From positions 1 through 22,330 of the forward strand of contig DDEQ01000032.1 in NCBI GenBank assembly GCA_002336105.1: DNA of 22,330 nt. The letters run 5' to 3'. The notes beneath the pieces were generated by a model, which saw only the letters and a program-made list of their open reading frames with translations, made no database searches and was not told where the DNA came from. Below are positions 1-7,182 of this stretch, piece after piece. The stretch is from Chthonomonas sp. UBA1950 (GTDB lineage Bacteria; Armatimonadota; Fimbriimonadia; Fimbriimonadales; Fimbriimonadaceae). A program made the position numbers and the translations under genes. Within the stretch, counting starts at the first letter, position 1; each line of letters opens with the position of its first letter.

Positions 1-533
1 CCTTCGGCTCTTAGGCCAGCGAGCAAAGTACAACTTTTGATTTGAGCACTTGCCACCGGGCTAATGTAGTCAATCCCGTTGAGTTTGCTGCCGCGAATGA
101 CCAGAGGAGGAGTATCACCTTCCACGATTGCACCCATTTGAGTAAGGGGAGCGGCAATACGTTTCATCGGACGTTTTGAGAGGCTGGAGTCGCCGATCAA
201 CCGTGCCGAAATGGGTCTACTTGCGATCAATCCAGAGATCAAGCGCATCGTGGTACCACTATTTCCGCAGTCTAAATCAGCTGAAGGAGCTAACCAATCT
301 TTAGCAGGAAGAAGCCTCACTTCCGACGGATTGATCCACTCGTGATTCAGACCCATTTGCCCTAAGCAACGAAGGGTCGATTCACAATCTTCGCCTCGTA
401 GAGGGTTGCGAATGACGCTGGCACCGCTAGCTATAGCAGCAAACATATAGGACCGATGAGTTAGAGATTTGTCGCTCGCTGGTCTGAATGATCCTTTAAT
501 GTTCTTTACACGGCGAACTATCAGCTCTTTCAT
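1..533 (-). CDS. aroA: 3-phosphoshikimate 1-carboxyvinyltransferase (EPSP synthase), partial at the left edge
   Basis: EPSP synthase transfers the enolpyruvyl group of PEP to shikimate-3-phosphate, the sixth shikimate-pathway step, in the cytoplasm. About 177 N-terminal residues are visible of a usual 420 to 450; the gene continues past base 1. Family motifs read on the minus strand are ASDKSLTHR near residue 19 (substrate-binding Lys22, Arg27), CGNSGTTMRLISG near residue 90 (the PEP/glyphosate loop, with the glyphosate-sensitive Gly kept), GDSSLSKRPM and VASAQIKSCTLLAGL. The usual PGDKS or PGSKS has become PASDKS, a mild deviation. The ATG at 533-531 overlaps the tyrA stop in an ATGA arrangement, so it is almost certainly translated by coupling from tyrA. 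It is the last visible gene of the ppx-ppk-tyrA-aroA unit. The identification is firm; only the C-terminal half is unseen. Confidence 0.96.
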   Translation of the reverse strand, partial: MKELIVRRVKNIKGSFRPASDKSLTHRSYMFAAIASGASVIRNPLRGEDCESTLRCLGQMGLNHEWINPSEVRLLPAKDWLAPSADLDCGNSGTTMRLISGLIASRPISARLIGDSSLSKRPMKRIAAPLTQMGAIVEGDTPPLVIRGSKLNGIDYISPVASAQIKSCTLLAGLRAE

Positions 534-1369
534 ATGGGTTTCGTTTTATCTAACTTAGATTTTGCTTGTTTTGAAGCGGTTAAGTATTTCTTTAAGGTCT
601 TGGCATCGCCTGCTTCTACGTAGGAAGCTAGCTCTTCAAGATGTGTTGTCGTTTGCCGTATCGCCGCAGCAAGAGCTTCGCGGTTACCGATCATGATCTG
701 AGTCCACAGCTCCGGGTCAACACCGCCGACACGTGTGAAATCTTTCCACGAACCACCCGACAACTGCGACTTTGAAAGCTCAGCTCCCATCTGAACGAGG
801 ACAGCAGCGACTGCGTGCGGCAAATGACTCAAAACTGCAACGTGCTGATCGTGATCATTTGCCTCAACGATCGTAGGCAAAGCGCCCAAGTCAGAAATAA
901 GGCTCGAAACCGTAGTTCGGGTTTCCTTCGAACTTGATTCTGTAGGACAAAGTATCCAAGGAGCGTTCCTAAAAAGCCAGGCACTCGCGTATTGACTACC
1001 ACTCTTTTCGTGACCTGCCATCGGATGGCCACCAATAAACCATGGAGCGTTCTTGCCCTTCGCCCAAGCTACAACCGGGCCTTTGACACTGGCGCAATCG
1101 GTCACCACCGTGTGAGGGTTTCGATTCGATTCGGCTAAATCTAGAACTTCACTAATCGCATCAGGAGGAACAGAGACAAATACTGCGTCTGTAGCCAATA
1201 CTTCCTTCAGATCGGCCAATTCTTGGACACAACCGCGCTTTAAGGCAGTTTCTGCCTCGGCAATCGACCGGTCATACCCCACAACTGAATGACCTGCGGC
1301 CCTAAGTCCCATCCCGATGCTGCCACCGATGAGTCCGAGTCCCACAATTCCGATCTTCAACGGCACCAC
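530..1369 (-). CDS. tyrA: prephenate dehydrogenase (TyrA family), 279 aa
   Basis: This enzyme oxidatively decarboxylates prephenate (or arogenate) to the tyrosine precursor. The N-terminal Rossmann fold has GLGLIGGSIG at residues 10-19 and an acidic Asp33 after the second strand (VVGYDRS), which predicts NAD rather than NADP. GGHPMAGHEKSG (113-124) is the substrate-binding His region, followed by VLSHLPHAVA (179-188) and a helical dimerisation domain with GGVDPELW. There is no chorismate mutase fusion and no C-terminal ACT domain, so no built-in tyrosine feedback site is visible. The start is GTG at 1369, directly after the ppk stop (TAG GTG GTG); a second GTG is the next codon. The nearest GGAGGA is 19 bases upstream, too far for a normal ribosome site, so coupling to ppk is likely. 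Prephenate versus arogenate preference cannot be told from the sequence. Confidence 0.93.
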   Translation of the reverse strand: MVPLKIGIVGLGLIGGSIGMGLRAAGHSVVGYDRSIAEAETALKRGCVQELADLKEVLATDAVFVSVPPDAISEVLDLAESNRNPHTVVTDCASVKGPVVAWAKGKNAPWFIGGHPMAGHEKSGSQYASAWLFRNAPWILCPTESSSKETRTTVSSLISDLGALPTIVEANDHDQHVAVLSHLPHAVAAVLVQMGAELSKSQLSGGSWKDFTRVGGVDPELWTQIMIGNREALAAAIRQTTTHLEELASYVEAGDAKTLKKYLTASKQAKSKLDKTKPI

Positions 1370-3469
1370 CTAGTCGGCTTCAGCTAAATCCTCCGCTTCA
1401 ATTCGACTGGCTTGGGCGCGTTCCGACGCAAGCATCATCAGGTACGACTGAGCTTCAAAAGGCCTGTCACCCTTGGGATGGCGACGGGTGTAGGTTCCGT
1501 CTGAATGTAGATCCCATGCTTTAACGTTGTCTTTTAGATAGACGTCGAGAACTCGTTCCTTTATGTACTTGATGAGTTCAGGTTTCTCAACCGGGCACAG
1601 AACCTCAACTCTCCGGTCAAGGTTACGACGCATCGCGTCCGCACTGCCGACAAGGACATCAGGGTTCCCTTGATTCTCAAAGTAATACACGCGACTATGC
1701 TCAAGAAAACGTCCGACAACCGAAAGAACACGGATGTTCTCACTAATCTCAGGCACTCCGGGGCGTAAACAACATACTCCTCGGACAAGAAGGTCGATTT
1801 TTACTCCAGCATGACTAGCCACATAAAGAGCATCGATCACCTCTGGATCAACTAGGTGATTTAACTTCCAAATGATGCGTCCGCCGCCGTGCCGTTTATG
1901 GAGTAGTGTCTCCTTACGTATTCGATCAAGAATGCCTTCTCGGAGATTAACCGGCGCTACAAGGAGTTTTCGATACTTCGTCTGTTTTGAATAGCCCGTG
2001 AGATAGTTAAACAACTCAGATACGTCTTGACAAATGTCCTCATTCGAGGTGAAAAAGCCTAGGTCCGTGTAAAGTCGCGCTGTCGACGGGTTATAGTTAC
2101 CCGTCCCGATGTGGACATAACTTTTCAGGCCGTCGGGCTGTCTTCGCACTAAGAGACACAGTTTGCAATGTGTCTTTAGCTCTTGGAAACCGTAGGTAAC
2201 GTGGACGCCGGCACGTTCAAGGGCGCGTGCCCAGACTAAGTTGTTACTCTCGTCGAATCTTGCTTTTAATTCGACCATAGCAGCAACCTGCTTACCGTGT
2301 CCCGCAGCAGAAAGAAGGCTCTCAACGATAGGAGATTCTGCTCCTACGCGATACAAAGTCTGCTTGATTCCAAAAACTGAAGGATCGGTATGCGATGCCG
2401 CAACAAATTCTTCGACAGGCCGAAAACTATCATAGGGATGATGCAGCAGTAAGTCGGTTTTCGAGACTGCCTCGAATAACTTGGCCGCAGTGGAAGCTGA
2501 CTCGACGACCTGAGGGACATTTGGAGGAAATCGAAGATCGGGTCGGTCGATTCTTGCCAATTCCCAAAAGACAGCCATATCGATTGGACCGTCTATCGAA
2601 AACACATCCTGAGGGTCCAGCTTGAGAACACTCATCAACGTGCTAACAACATGAGAAGGAGCCTTTCTCTCGATCTGAAGGAGAACTGGATCGCCAAACC
2701 TGCGAAGCCTTAGAGTTTCTTCAATACTTGCAATGAGGTCGGCAGCCTCGATCTCTCGTATTTCGATGTCGGCATCTCGAATCACTCGAAACGCATAAGA
2801 CCCGATCACCTCAACGCCTGGGAAAAGGTGTCTGAGGTTTGCTCCCATCAGGTCTTCCAATAAAACGTATTCGTGTTTACGTCCTTTGATCGGAATCGCC
2901 CGTGGCACAGTGCCAACTGGAACTTTCACGCGAGCGAGCTTGCTCTCATTTCCGCCATCCGAAAGCTCAACAATTAGGTTGAGCGAGCGGTTTGAGATAA
3001 AAGGGACCGACGCGGTTGTGCTGAGCTGTAGCGGTGTACAGAGCGGAAAAACTTGCTGCAAGAAGTAGTGATCGAGGTCTCGACGCTTCTTTTCCGATAA
3101 ATCGTCATAAGCCCGAATAGCGATTCCTTTCGACTCGAGCAGAGGTCTCAAAGACTCCTCATATACCTGGCTAGCTTTTCTTCTTTGAGGTAGAGCCGTT
3201 TCTGCGATTACTTGGAGCTGATCGTTCGGGGTTAATCCATCTGGCGATGTTTCTAGCACCCCAGATTCGAACTGCTCAATAAGCCCGCTCACACGAACCA
3301 TGTAGAATTCATCTAGGTTCGATTCGTGGATGGCTAAGAACTTCAACCGCTCCAGCGGTGGATTCGATGGATTTGCAGCTTCCTCTAATACTCGCTTGTT
3401 GAACTGAAGCCAACTTAGCTCGCGGTTGAGATAGCGCTGGGTTCTTTCCGAGTCTTTTATGCGAGACAT
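1370..3469 (-). CDS. ppk: polyphosphate kinase 1, 699 aa
   Basis: PPK1 reversibly transfers the gamma phosphate of ATP onto polyphosphate. Length and motifs are typical: N-terminal RYLNRELSWLQFN (12-24), HHPYDSFRPVEEF (343-355), and KTHCK (432-436), whose His434 matches the autophosphorylated His435 of E. coli. IGTGNYNPSTARLYTDLG (454-471) and LEHSRVYYFEN (589-599) follow, with His591 matching E. coli His592, then the C-terminal phospholipase-D-like domain with GSADAMRRNLDRRVE. All expected catalytic residues are present, so the enzyme should be active. The gene begins inside the end of ppx (13-bp overlap) and abuts tyrA with no gap, so polyphosphate synthesis and degradation are co-expressed. 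A GGGAG site precedes the ATG. Nothing suggests truncation or recent transfer. Confidence 0.97.
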   Translation of the reverse strand: MSRIKDSERTQRYLNRELSWLQFNKRVLEEAANPSNPPLERLKFLAIHESNLDEFYMVRVSGLIEQFESGVLETSPDGLTPNDQLQVIAETALPQRRKASQVYEESLRPLLESKGIAIRAYDDLSEKKRRDLDHYFLQQVFPLCTPLQLSTTASVPFISNRSLNLIVELSDGGNESKLARVKVPVGTVPRAIPIKGRKHEYVLLEDLMGANLRHLFPGVEVIGSYAFRVIRDADIEIREIEAADLIASIEETLRLRRFGDPVLLQIERKAPSHVVSTLMSVLKLDPQDVFSIDGPIDMAVFWELARIDRPDLRFPPNVPQVVESASTAAKLFEAVSKTDLLLHHPYDSFRPVEEFVAASHTDPSVFGIKQTLYRVGAESPIVESLLSAAGHGKQVAAMVELKARFDESNNLVWARALERAGVHVTYGFQELKTHCKLCLLVRRQPDGLKSYVHIGTGNYNPSTARLYTDLGFFTSNEDICQDVSELFNYLTGYSKQTKYRKLLVAPVNLREGILDRIRKETLLHKRHGGGRIIWKLNHLVDPEVIDALYVASHAGVKIDLLVRGVCCLRPGVPEISENIRVLSVVGRFLEHSRVYYFENQGNPDVLVGSADAMRRNLDRRVEVLCPVEKPELIKYIKERVLDVYLKDNVKAWDLHSDGTYTRRHPKGDRPFEAQSYLMMLASERAQASRIEAEDLAEAD

Positions 3470-4365
3470 TTGCCCATTCTCCCGGCAGCCATCTCAAGGA
3501 TCGCCCCTTCACGTATACCGAACTCGCTCACGACAACCTTTTCTAGACCAAACTTTTTCATTAACGACCGGTAAACCAGGGCACCAGGAAGCAACGTACC
3601 AGCCCGTTTCGCCTTGACATTGAATCGACTGATTATACGGTCAATGCTCAGCCCGGAAGTGGACCAAACCATATATTCGAGTTCCTCAATCGATAAAATC
3701 TTTTCGCCATCAGGATGCAACGCCCGCCATAAACCTCTGGCAACTCCTCCGCTAACAACTGCTACATCCGTCTCAGTTTTGATTGGGCATCGCTCCAGAA
3801 CTTTCTCAATATAGGTTTCTGCAGCTCGAAGGGAAATTCGACTACAGGGACTGGAAATACCTGATTCCGCAATTAATCGACCGGTACCCAAGGGCAGGGA
3901 AACTTCTTCGTCAAGTCGGTTCTCATGAATGGATCCGATTTGTGCGCTGCCGCCTCCAACTTCGAAAACCAGGTTAGCTCCGATGTTCTTAGTGTCTAGC
4001 ATCACGCCGCGAAGGCTTAGTTCCGCTTCTCTTCTTGGACTGATGATGTCGACCGTAATTTTCGCTTCTGAGGCAATCTTTTTGATGACGGCCTCGTAAT
4101 TTCGGGCGATTCGTAGCCCTTCGGTAGCGAAGACATAAACGTCTTGCGCACCCTTGTCGTTGCAAATGCGGCGAAATTCCTTCACTGCCATGACAAGATC
4201 GTTGACGAGATCCTTGGGGACTTCTCCCTTGCGACTTACAACTTCGCCAAGAGGTATCCACTCGTTATAGTTGTCGATACGCATGACCAACTCGCCGTCT
4301 GTTGCGGCTACCAGAAGGTGAGCTGTATTGCTGCCTATATCTGCGGCACCAAAAATGCGTGGCAT
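3457..4365 (-). CDS. ppx: Ppx/GppA family exopolyphosphatase, short form, 302 aa
   Basis: Enzymes of this family release terminal phosphate from polyphosphate and some also convert pppGpp to ppGpp. Visible ASKHA-fold motifs are AADIGSNTAHLLVAA (7-21), ATEGLRIARN (80-89), REAELSLRGV (112-121) with an acidic residue expected to activate water, and the phosphate loop FEVGGGSAQIG (134-144). SLPLGTGRL and VVSGGVARGL follow. It is the short, roughly 300-residue form with only the two actin-like lobes, lacking the C-terminal HD-like domain of E. coli Ppx. An open frame extends 102 bases further upstream, but family alignment and the divergent gene at 4402 favour the ATG at 4365. The gene overlaps ppk by 13 bp. 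Whether polyphosphate or pppGpp is the preferred substrate is not visible; the alarmone-hydrolase-like neighbour makes both worth considering. Confidence 0.92.
   Translation of the reverse strand: MPRIFGAADIGSNTAHLLVAATDGELVMRIDNYNEWIPLGEVVSRKGEVPKDLVNDLVMAVKEFRRICNDKGAQDVYVFATEGLRIARNYEAVIKKIASEAKITVDIISPRREAELSLRGVMLDTKNIGANLVFEVGGGSAQIGSIHENRLDEEVSLPLGTGRLIAESGISSPCSRISLRAAETYIEKVLERCPIKTETDVAVVSGGVARGLWRALHPDGEKILSIEELEYMVWSTSGLSIDRIISRFNVKAKRAGTLLPGALVYRSLMKKFGLEKVVVSEFGIREGAILEMAAGRMGKCLA
3479..3483 (-). promoter_or_regulatory. Shine-Dalgarno-like site for ppk
   Basis: Minus-strand GGGAG lies 9 bases before the ppk ATG, inside the ppx coding end. It is one of the few GGAG-type sites in this window and supports the ATG at 3469. 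It also encodes part of ppx, so chance is possible. Confidence 0.45.
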
Positions 4366-4371
4366 AAACCA

Positions 4372-4377
4372 AGTATT
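4372..4377 (-). promoter_or_regulatory. putative -10 element of the ppx operon, leaderless spacing
   Basis: Minus-strand AATACT ends exactly six bases before the ppx ATG. If used as a -10 box it would place the transcription start at or next to the A of ATG. No Shine-Dalgarno is seen and no clear -35 is visible. This is an inference from spacing. Confidence 0.35.
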
Positions 4378-4389
4378 CCCGATTGAATG

Positions 4390-4395
4390 TAAAGT
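4390..4395 (+). promoter_or_regulatory. putative -10 element of the HD-domain gene, leaderless spacing
   Basis: TAAAGT lies exactly six bases before the ATG at 4402, mirroring the arrangement on the ppx side of the same 36-bp divergent gap. No -35 box or Shine-Dalgarno is evident. This is an inference only. Confidence 0.35.
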
Positions 4396-4401
4396 TGGCT
4401 C

Positions 4402-4950
4402 ATGGATCAGCAACCAACGATAACTAAGCTCGAATCTGCCATCGCGTGGGCGTGTCTGATCCATCAAGGACAGATCCGCGACGGGGAGTTTCCGTTACCC
4501 TACGTCACACACCCTATTGAGGTGCTGATGATTCTGAGGGATCTTGGAAACGTCACTGACGAAGCAGTTCTACTCAGTGCAATCCTTCACGATGCCGTCG
4601 AATCTTCAAATACAACTTTGGACGAAATCGAATCAAGATTCGGCTTTGAAGTAGCCCAAATTGTAGCCGAGCTCACGCGTACTGAACCTGATCAAAACTG
4701 CGTTGCTGGTCTCTCAAAGCCCCAAATATGGCAATTACGTTCAGAGATGCTTCTTTCTGAAATCAACCAAATGACCAAAAAGGCAAAAGTAGTCAAGTTA
4801 GCAGATCGCCTTTCGAATCTGAGACAGGCTCATCGAGTCAAATCATTGAAGAAACTAAAGCGTTATCAGGGACAATCCAGAGCCATTTTGGAGCTTATCG
4901 AACGCGATATATGCCCGATGATACACGACGAGATAAAGCGTCTTTGCTAA
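4402..4950 (+). CDS. small HD-domain protein, SpoT/MESH1-like (p)ppGpp hydrolase family, 182 aa
   Basis: This is a stand-alone domain resembling the hydrolase half of RelA/SpoT and animal MESH1, enzymes that remove the 3'-pyrophosphate of ppGpp. Metal-ligand positions are kept: His21 (IHQGQIRDG), His63-Asp64 (AILHDAVESS) and Asp135 (VKLADRLSNL). PYVTHP and FGFEVAQIVAELT also fit the family. The known catalytic Glu-Asp pair appears as Glu67-Ser68, so the second acid is lost. No synthetase, TGS or ACT domain follows. It is transcribed divergently from the ppx operon across 36 bp and ends 45 bases before the TetR gene. By family it could clear alarmone in balance with polyphosphate metabolism; the substitution leaves open reduced activity or another nucleotide substrate. 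Family call is firm, substrate is not. Confidence 0.85.
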   Translation: MDQQPTITKLESAIAWACLIHQGQIRDGEFPLPYVTHPIEVLMILRDLGNVTDEAVLLSAILHDAVESSNTTLDEIESRFGFEVAQIVAELTRTEPDQNCVAGLSKPQIWQLRSEMLLSEINQMTKKAKVVKLADRLSNLRQAHRVKSLKKLKRYQGQSRAILELIERDICPMIHDEIKRLC

Positions 4951-4991
4951 ACGGTAAACTCTGACTGGTTTGACTTTCTAGTCACCGTTTA
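4948..4991. promoter_or_regulatory. inverted repeats upstream of the TetR gene, candidate operator
   Basis: Two nested palindromes fill the gap before the TetR-family gene. The outer one is TAAACGGT (4948-4955) paired with ACCGTTTA (4984-4991), perfect over 8 bp. The inner one is TGACT-TTCT-AGTCA (4971-4984), with a further TGACT copy at 4962-4966. TetR-family genes commonly sit beside their own operator, so autoregulation of the efflux cassette is the likely role. The outer repeat includes the stop codon of the preceding gene and could alternatively form an RNA hairpin. Confidence 0.5.
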
Positions 4992-4994
4992 ACT

Positions 4995-5627
4995 ATGAAT
5001 AAAGGCAACTGCGAACATCGCGAAGCCATTTTGGACGCTGCAGTCAAGCTTCTGCTTTCCAAAGGTTACAAAAACATGACCATGGAAGAGGTCGCTAATA
5101 ATGCAAACCTTGGCAAAGGGACAACATATTTGTACTTTGAGAGTAAGGAAGATCTCGCGATTTGTTGCATCCAAAAGTTAGTTCAAAAGCTCCATGAGAA
5201 AATGCGCTTGATTGCAAAGTCATCTTTGAATCCTGCTGAAAAACTTCACAAAATGGTCAGCGCGCGCGTGTTCTTTCGATTTGAACAGGCTAAAGCCATT
5301 CACGCTGGATCATTAGATGACATATTCGAATCCGTTAGGAAAAAGCTCTTTCTAAAGCGTGAGCAGATTCATGAAGTTGAACGAAGACTTTTAGCTGAAG
5401 TCCTCGTAGAAGGTAGAACCCTTGGCTATTTTGAGTTCGATGACGCGTTCGAAACAGCTCTCGCATTCGTAACCGCCACCAACAGCCTGCTTCCCTATAA
5501 CCTGAACAGTCACGAGTTAGGAGACCGTACCGACGTCGAAGTCAGATTCGAAAGCGTCTTCTCGCTCTTGTCTAAAGGTATAGCAGCAAAGCATGACCCG
5601 CTACAAAAACCGGTCAGAAAAAATTAA
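4995..5627 (+). CDS. TetR/AcrR-family transcriptional regulator, 210 aa
   Basis: The N-terminal helix-turn-helix is classic: REAILDAAVKLLLSKGY (residues 9-25), then TMEEVANNANLGKGTTYLYFESKEDL (31-56), the recognition helix and following helix of the family. The C-terminal part is the usual variable helical ligand-binding domain. Such proteins usually repress a neighbouring transporter and release DNA on binding a small molecule. One base separates its stop from the EmrA-like ATG, so regulator, fusion protein and transporter are probably on one transcript. Nested inverted repeats lie immediately upstream. No Shine-Dalgarno precedes the ATG and no convincing promoter was found; TTGACT at 4970 has no usable -10 before the start. 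The inducing ligand is unknown. Confidence 0.93.
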   Translation: MNKGNCEHREAILDAAVKLLLSKGYKNMTMEEVANNANLGKGTTYLYFESKEDLAICCIQKLVQKLHEKMRLIAKSSLNPAEKLHKMVSARVFFRFEQAKAIHAGSLDDIFESVRKKLFLKREQIHEVERRLLAEVLVEGRTLGYFEFDDAFETALAFVTATNSLLPYNLNSHELGDRTDVEVRFESVFSLLSKGIAAKHDPLQKPVRKN

Positions 5628-5628
5628 T

Positions 5629-7182
5629 ATGTCTCAAGAATCAACAACTGAAAGTCGAGAAGCAAACCAGAAGAAGCCGGTGAATCCAAAAGTCATCATC
5701 GCAGCAAGCGTCGTTGTTGTCATTGCAGCCTTTTTGGGAATTCGATCGTATCTGTTTTCTCTCAATCATGTTTCGACTGACGATGCTCAGATCTCATCTG
5801 ACATCGTCCAGATTTCGCCACAGCTCACCGCAAATGTCGTCAAGATTGCCGTCGATGACGCTCAGGAAGTTAAGAAAAATGACCTGCTCGTTGAACTAGA
5901 TGATGCAAGCTTCAAAGAAGCTGTCGCACAAGCTGAGGCGAACCTACAGTTAGCTCTCGCTCAAGAAAAAGCGTCCCTCCAAACGGTCGATCTAACGAAT
6001 GCGACAGGAAGCGCTCAGATCACGCAAGCCCAAGGCGTAGTCGAACAGACAACGAGCGGAATATCTTCAGCCGAAACCGACGTGCAACGTCTTCAAGCAT
6101 CCGTTGGAATTTCCAACAATGCCGTCATTTCGGCAGTAGCTCAAGAACAATCAGCGACGGCTGGACTCTCTATCGCTATTTCGACGAAGCAACGTCTTGG
6201 CGAAGCTGTTCGTTCGGCGTCAGCCGCTGTGACTTCAGCTAAAGCATCCGTTCAATCGGCTTCGGCCAATCTGTCGGCAGCTCAGGCCACCTTTGACCGA
6301 GCTCATAGAGAAGCGCGAAGGTTGACTTCTCTTGCCAAGGAAGGCGCTATCAGCGGCCAACAAGCAGACAACGCTGAGAGTGCAGAGTTGATCGCAAAAT
6401 CGCAACTTGATGCGGCAAAAGAGGCTGTCGTGAGTGCGAAGGCAGCACTTCAAGGCAGAAATGCTGATCTAAAATCTGCGGAAACGCAGTTCTCGGCAGC
6501 GGATTCAAGCATTCAGCAAGCAAAAAGCGCTCTTGCAACGAGTAAAAGCCAAACCGTTTCAGCCAAGCATGCTGTAACGGTTGCTCAGGCTCAACTAAGA
6601 TCCGCGCAGCAAAGCGTTCAATCAGCTAAAGCCAGATCCACCCAAGCGGCAGGTCAACTCGCGCAAGCTGAAACCACAAACCAGCAAGTCGAAGTAAGTA
6701 AGTCAACTGCTAAACAAGCCTCGGCTAGAGTTGCGCAAGCAAAAGCAGCGCTTGCAGATGCACTCCTCAACCTTAGCCGCACCAAGATTTACGCCCCATG
6801 TGACGGAACGGTCAATAAGAAGTCCATCCTTGTTGGCAACTTAGTTCAACCCGGAACACCACTCATGGTAATCATTCCAAAGCAAAATGCTTGGGTTGTT
6901 GCAAACCTAAAAGAAACGCAGATGGAGCATGTCAAGGCAGGACTATCTGCTGATATCGAGGTCGATGCGTTCCCTGGAAAGTCCTTTAAAGGCAAAGTGG
7001 ATTCGATATCTCTCGGAACTGGGTCAGTCTATGCTCTGCTTCCTCCAGACAACGCCACCGGTAACTTCACAAAGGTAGTGCAACGGGTACCCGTAAAAAT
7101 AATCTTTGATGATGGGCAGCCTGGTTTGGATCGGCTCAGGCTTGGAATGTCTGTGCAAGCAACAATTGAGACTAAACAATAA
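5629..7182 (+). CDS. emrA: EmrA/HlyD-family membrane fusion protein with an extended alpha-hairpin, 517 aa
   Basis: This is the periplasmic adaptor of a tripartite efflux pump. It has a cytoplasmic N-tail rich in Lys and Glu, one membrane segment (about 21-40) and a first half-lipoyl strand with STDDAQISSDIVQISP. A long Ala/Ser/Gln-rich helical hairpin runs from about 92 to 385. The second half-lipoyl motif is RTKIYAPCDGTV, followed by beta-barrel segments LKETQMEHVKAG and LLPPDNATGNFTKVVQRVPV, the last very EmrA-like. Typical EmrA is about 390 residues; the extra 130 or so lie in the hairpin. An upstream in-frame ATG at 5593 overlaps tetR; the ATG at 5629, one base after the tetR stop, better fits the family N-terminus. 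The stop overlaps the emrB start (TAATG). No outer-membrane TolC partner is encoded nearby, so it must come from elsewhere. Confidence 0.92.
   Translation: MSQESTTESREANQKKPVNPKVIIAASVVVVIAAFLGIRSYLFSLNHVSTDDAQISSDIVQISPQLTANVVKIAVDDAQEVKKNDLLVELDDASFKEAVAQAEANLQLALAQEKASLQTVDLTNATGSAQITQAQGVVEQTTSGISSAETDVQRLQASVGISNNAVISAVAQEQSATAGLSIAISTKQRLGEAVRSASAAVTSAKASVQSASANLSAAQATFDRAHREARRLTSLAKEGAISGQQADNAESAELIAKSQLDAAKEAVVSAKAALQGRNADLKSAETQFSAADSSIQQAKSALATSKSQTVSAKHAVTVAQAQLRSAQQSVQSAKARSTQAAGQLAQAETTNQQVEVSKSTAKQASARVAQAKAALADALLNLSRTKIYAPCDGTVNKKSILVGNLVQPGTPLMVIIPKQNAWVVANLKETQMEHVKAGLSADIEVDAFPGKSFKGKVDSISLGTGSVYALLPPDNATGNFTKVVQRVPVKIIFDDGQPGLDRLRLGMSVQATIETKQ

Noticed and set aside
4366..4467. 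Longer N-terminus for ppx starting at 4467
   Set aside because: The extra 34 residues precede the normal Ppx N-terminus (AADIGSNT) and would run into the divergent HD-domain gene.
4970..4999. TTGACT read as a -35 box for the TetR gene
   Set aside because: A correctly spaced -10 would overlap or follow the ATG, so it is better explained as part of the operator repeat.
5593..5628. Upstream ATG for the EmrA-like protein
   Set aside because: It overlaps the tetR end by 35 bases and adds 12 residues not typical of the family; the ATG one base after the tetR stop is simpler.
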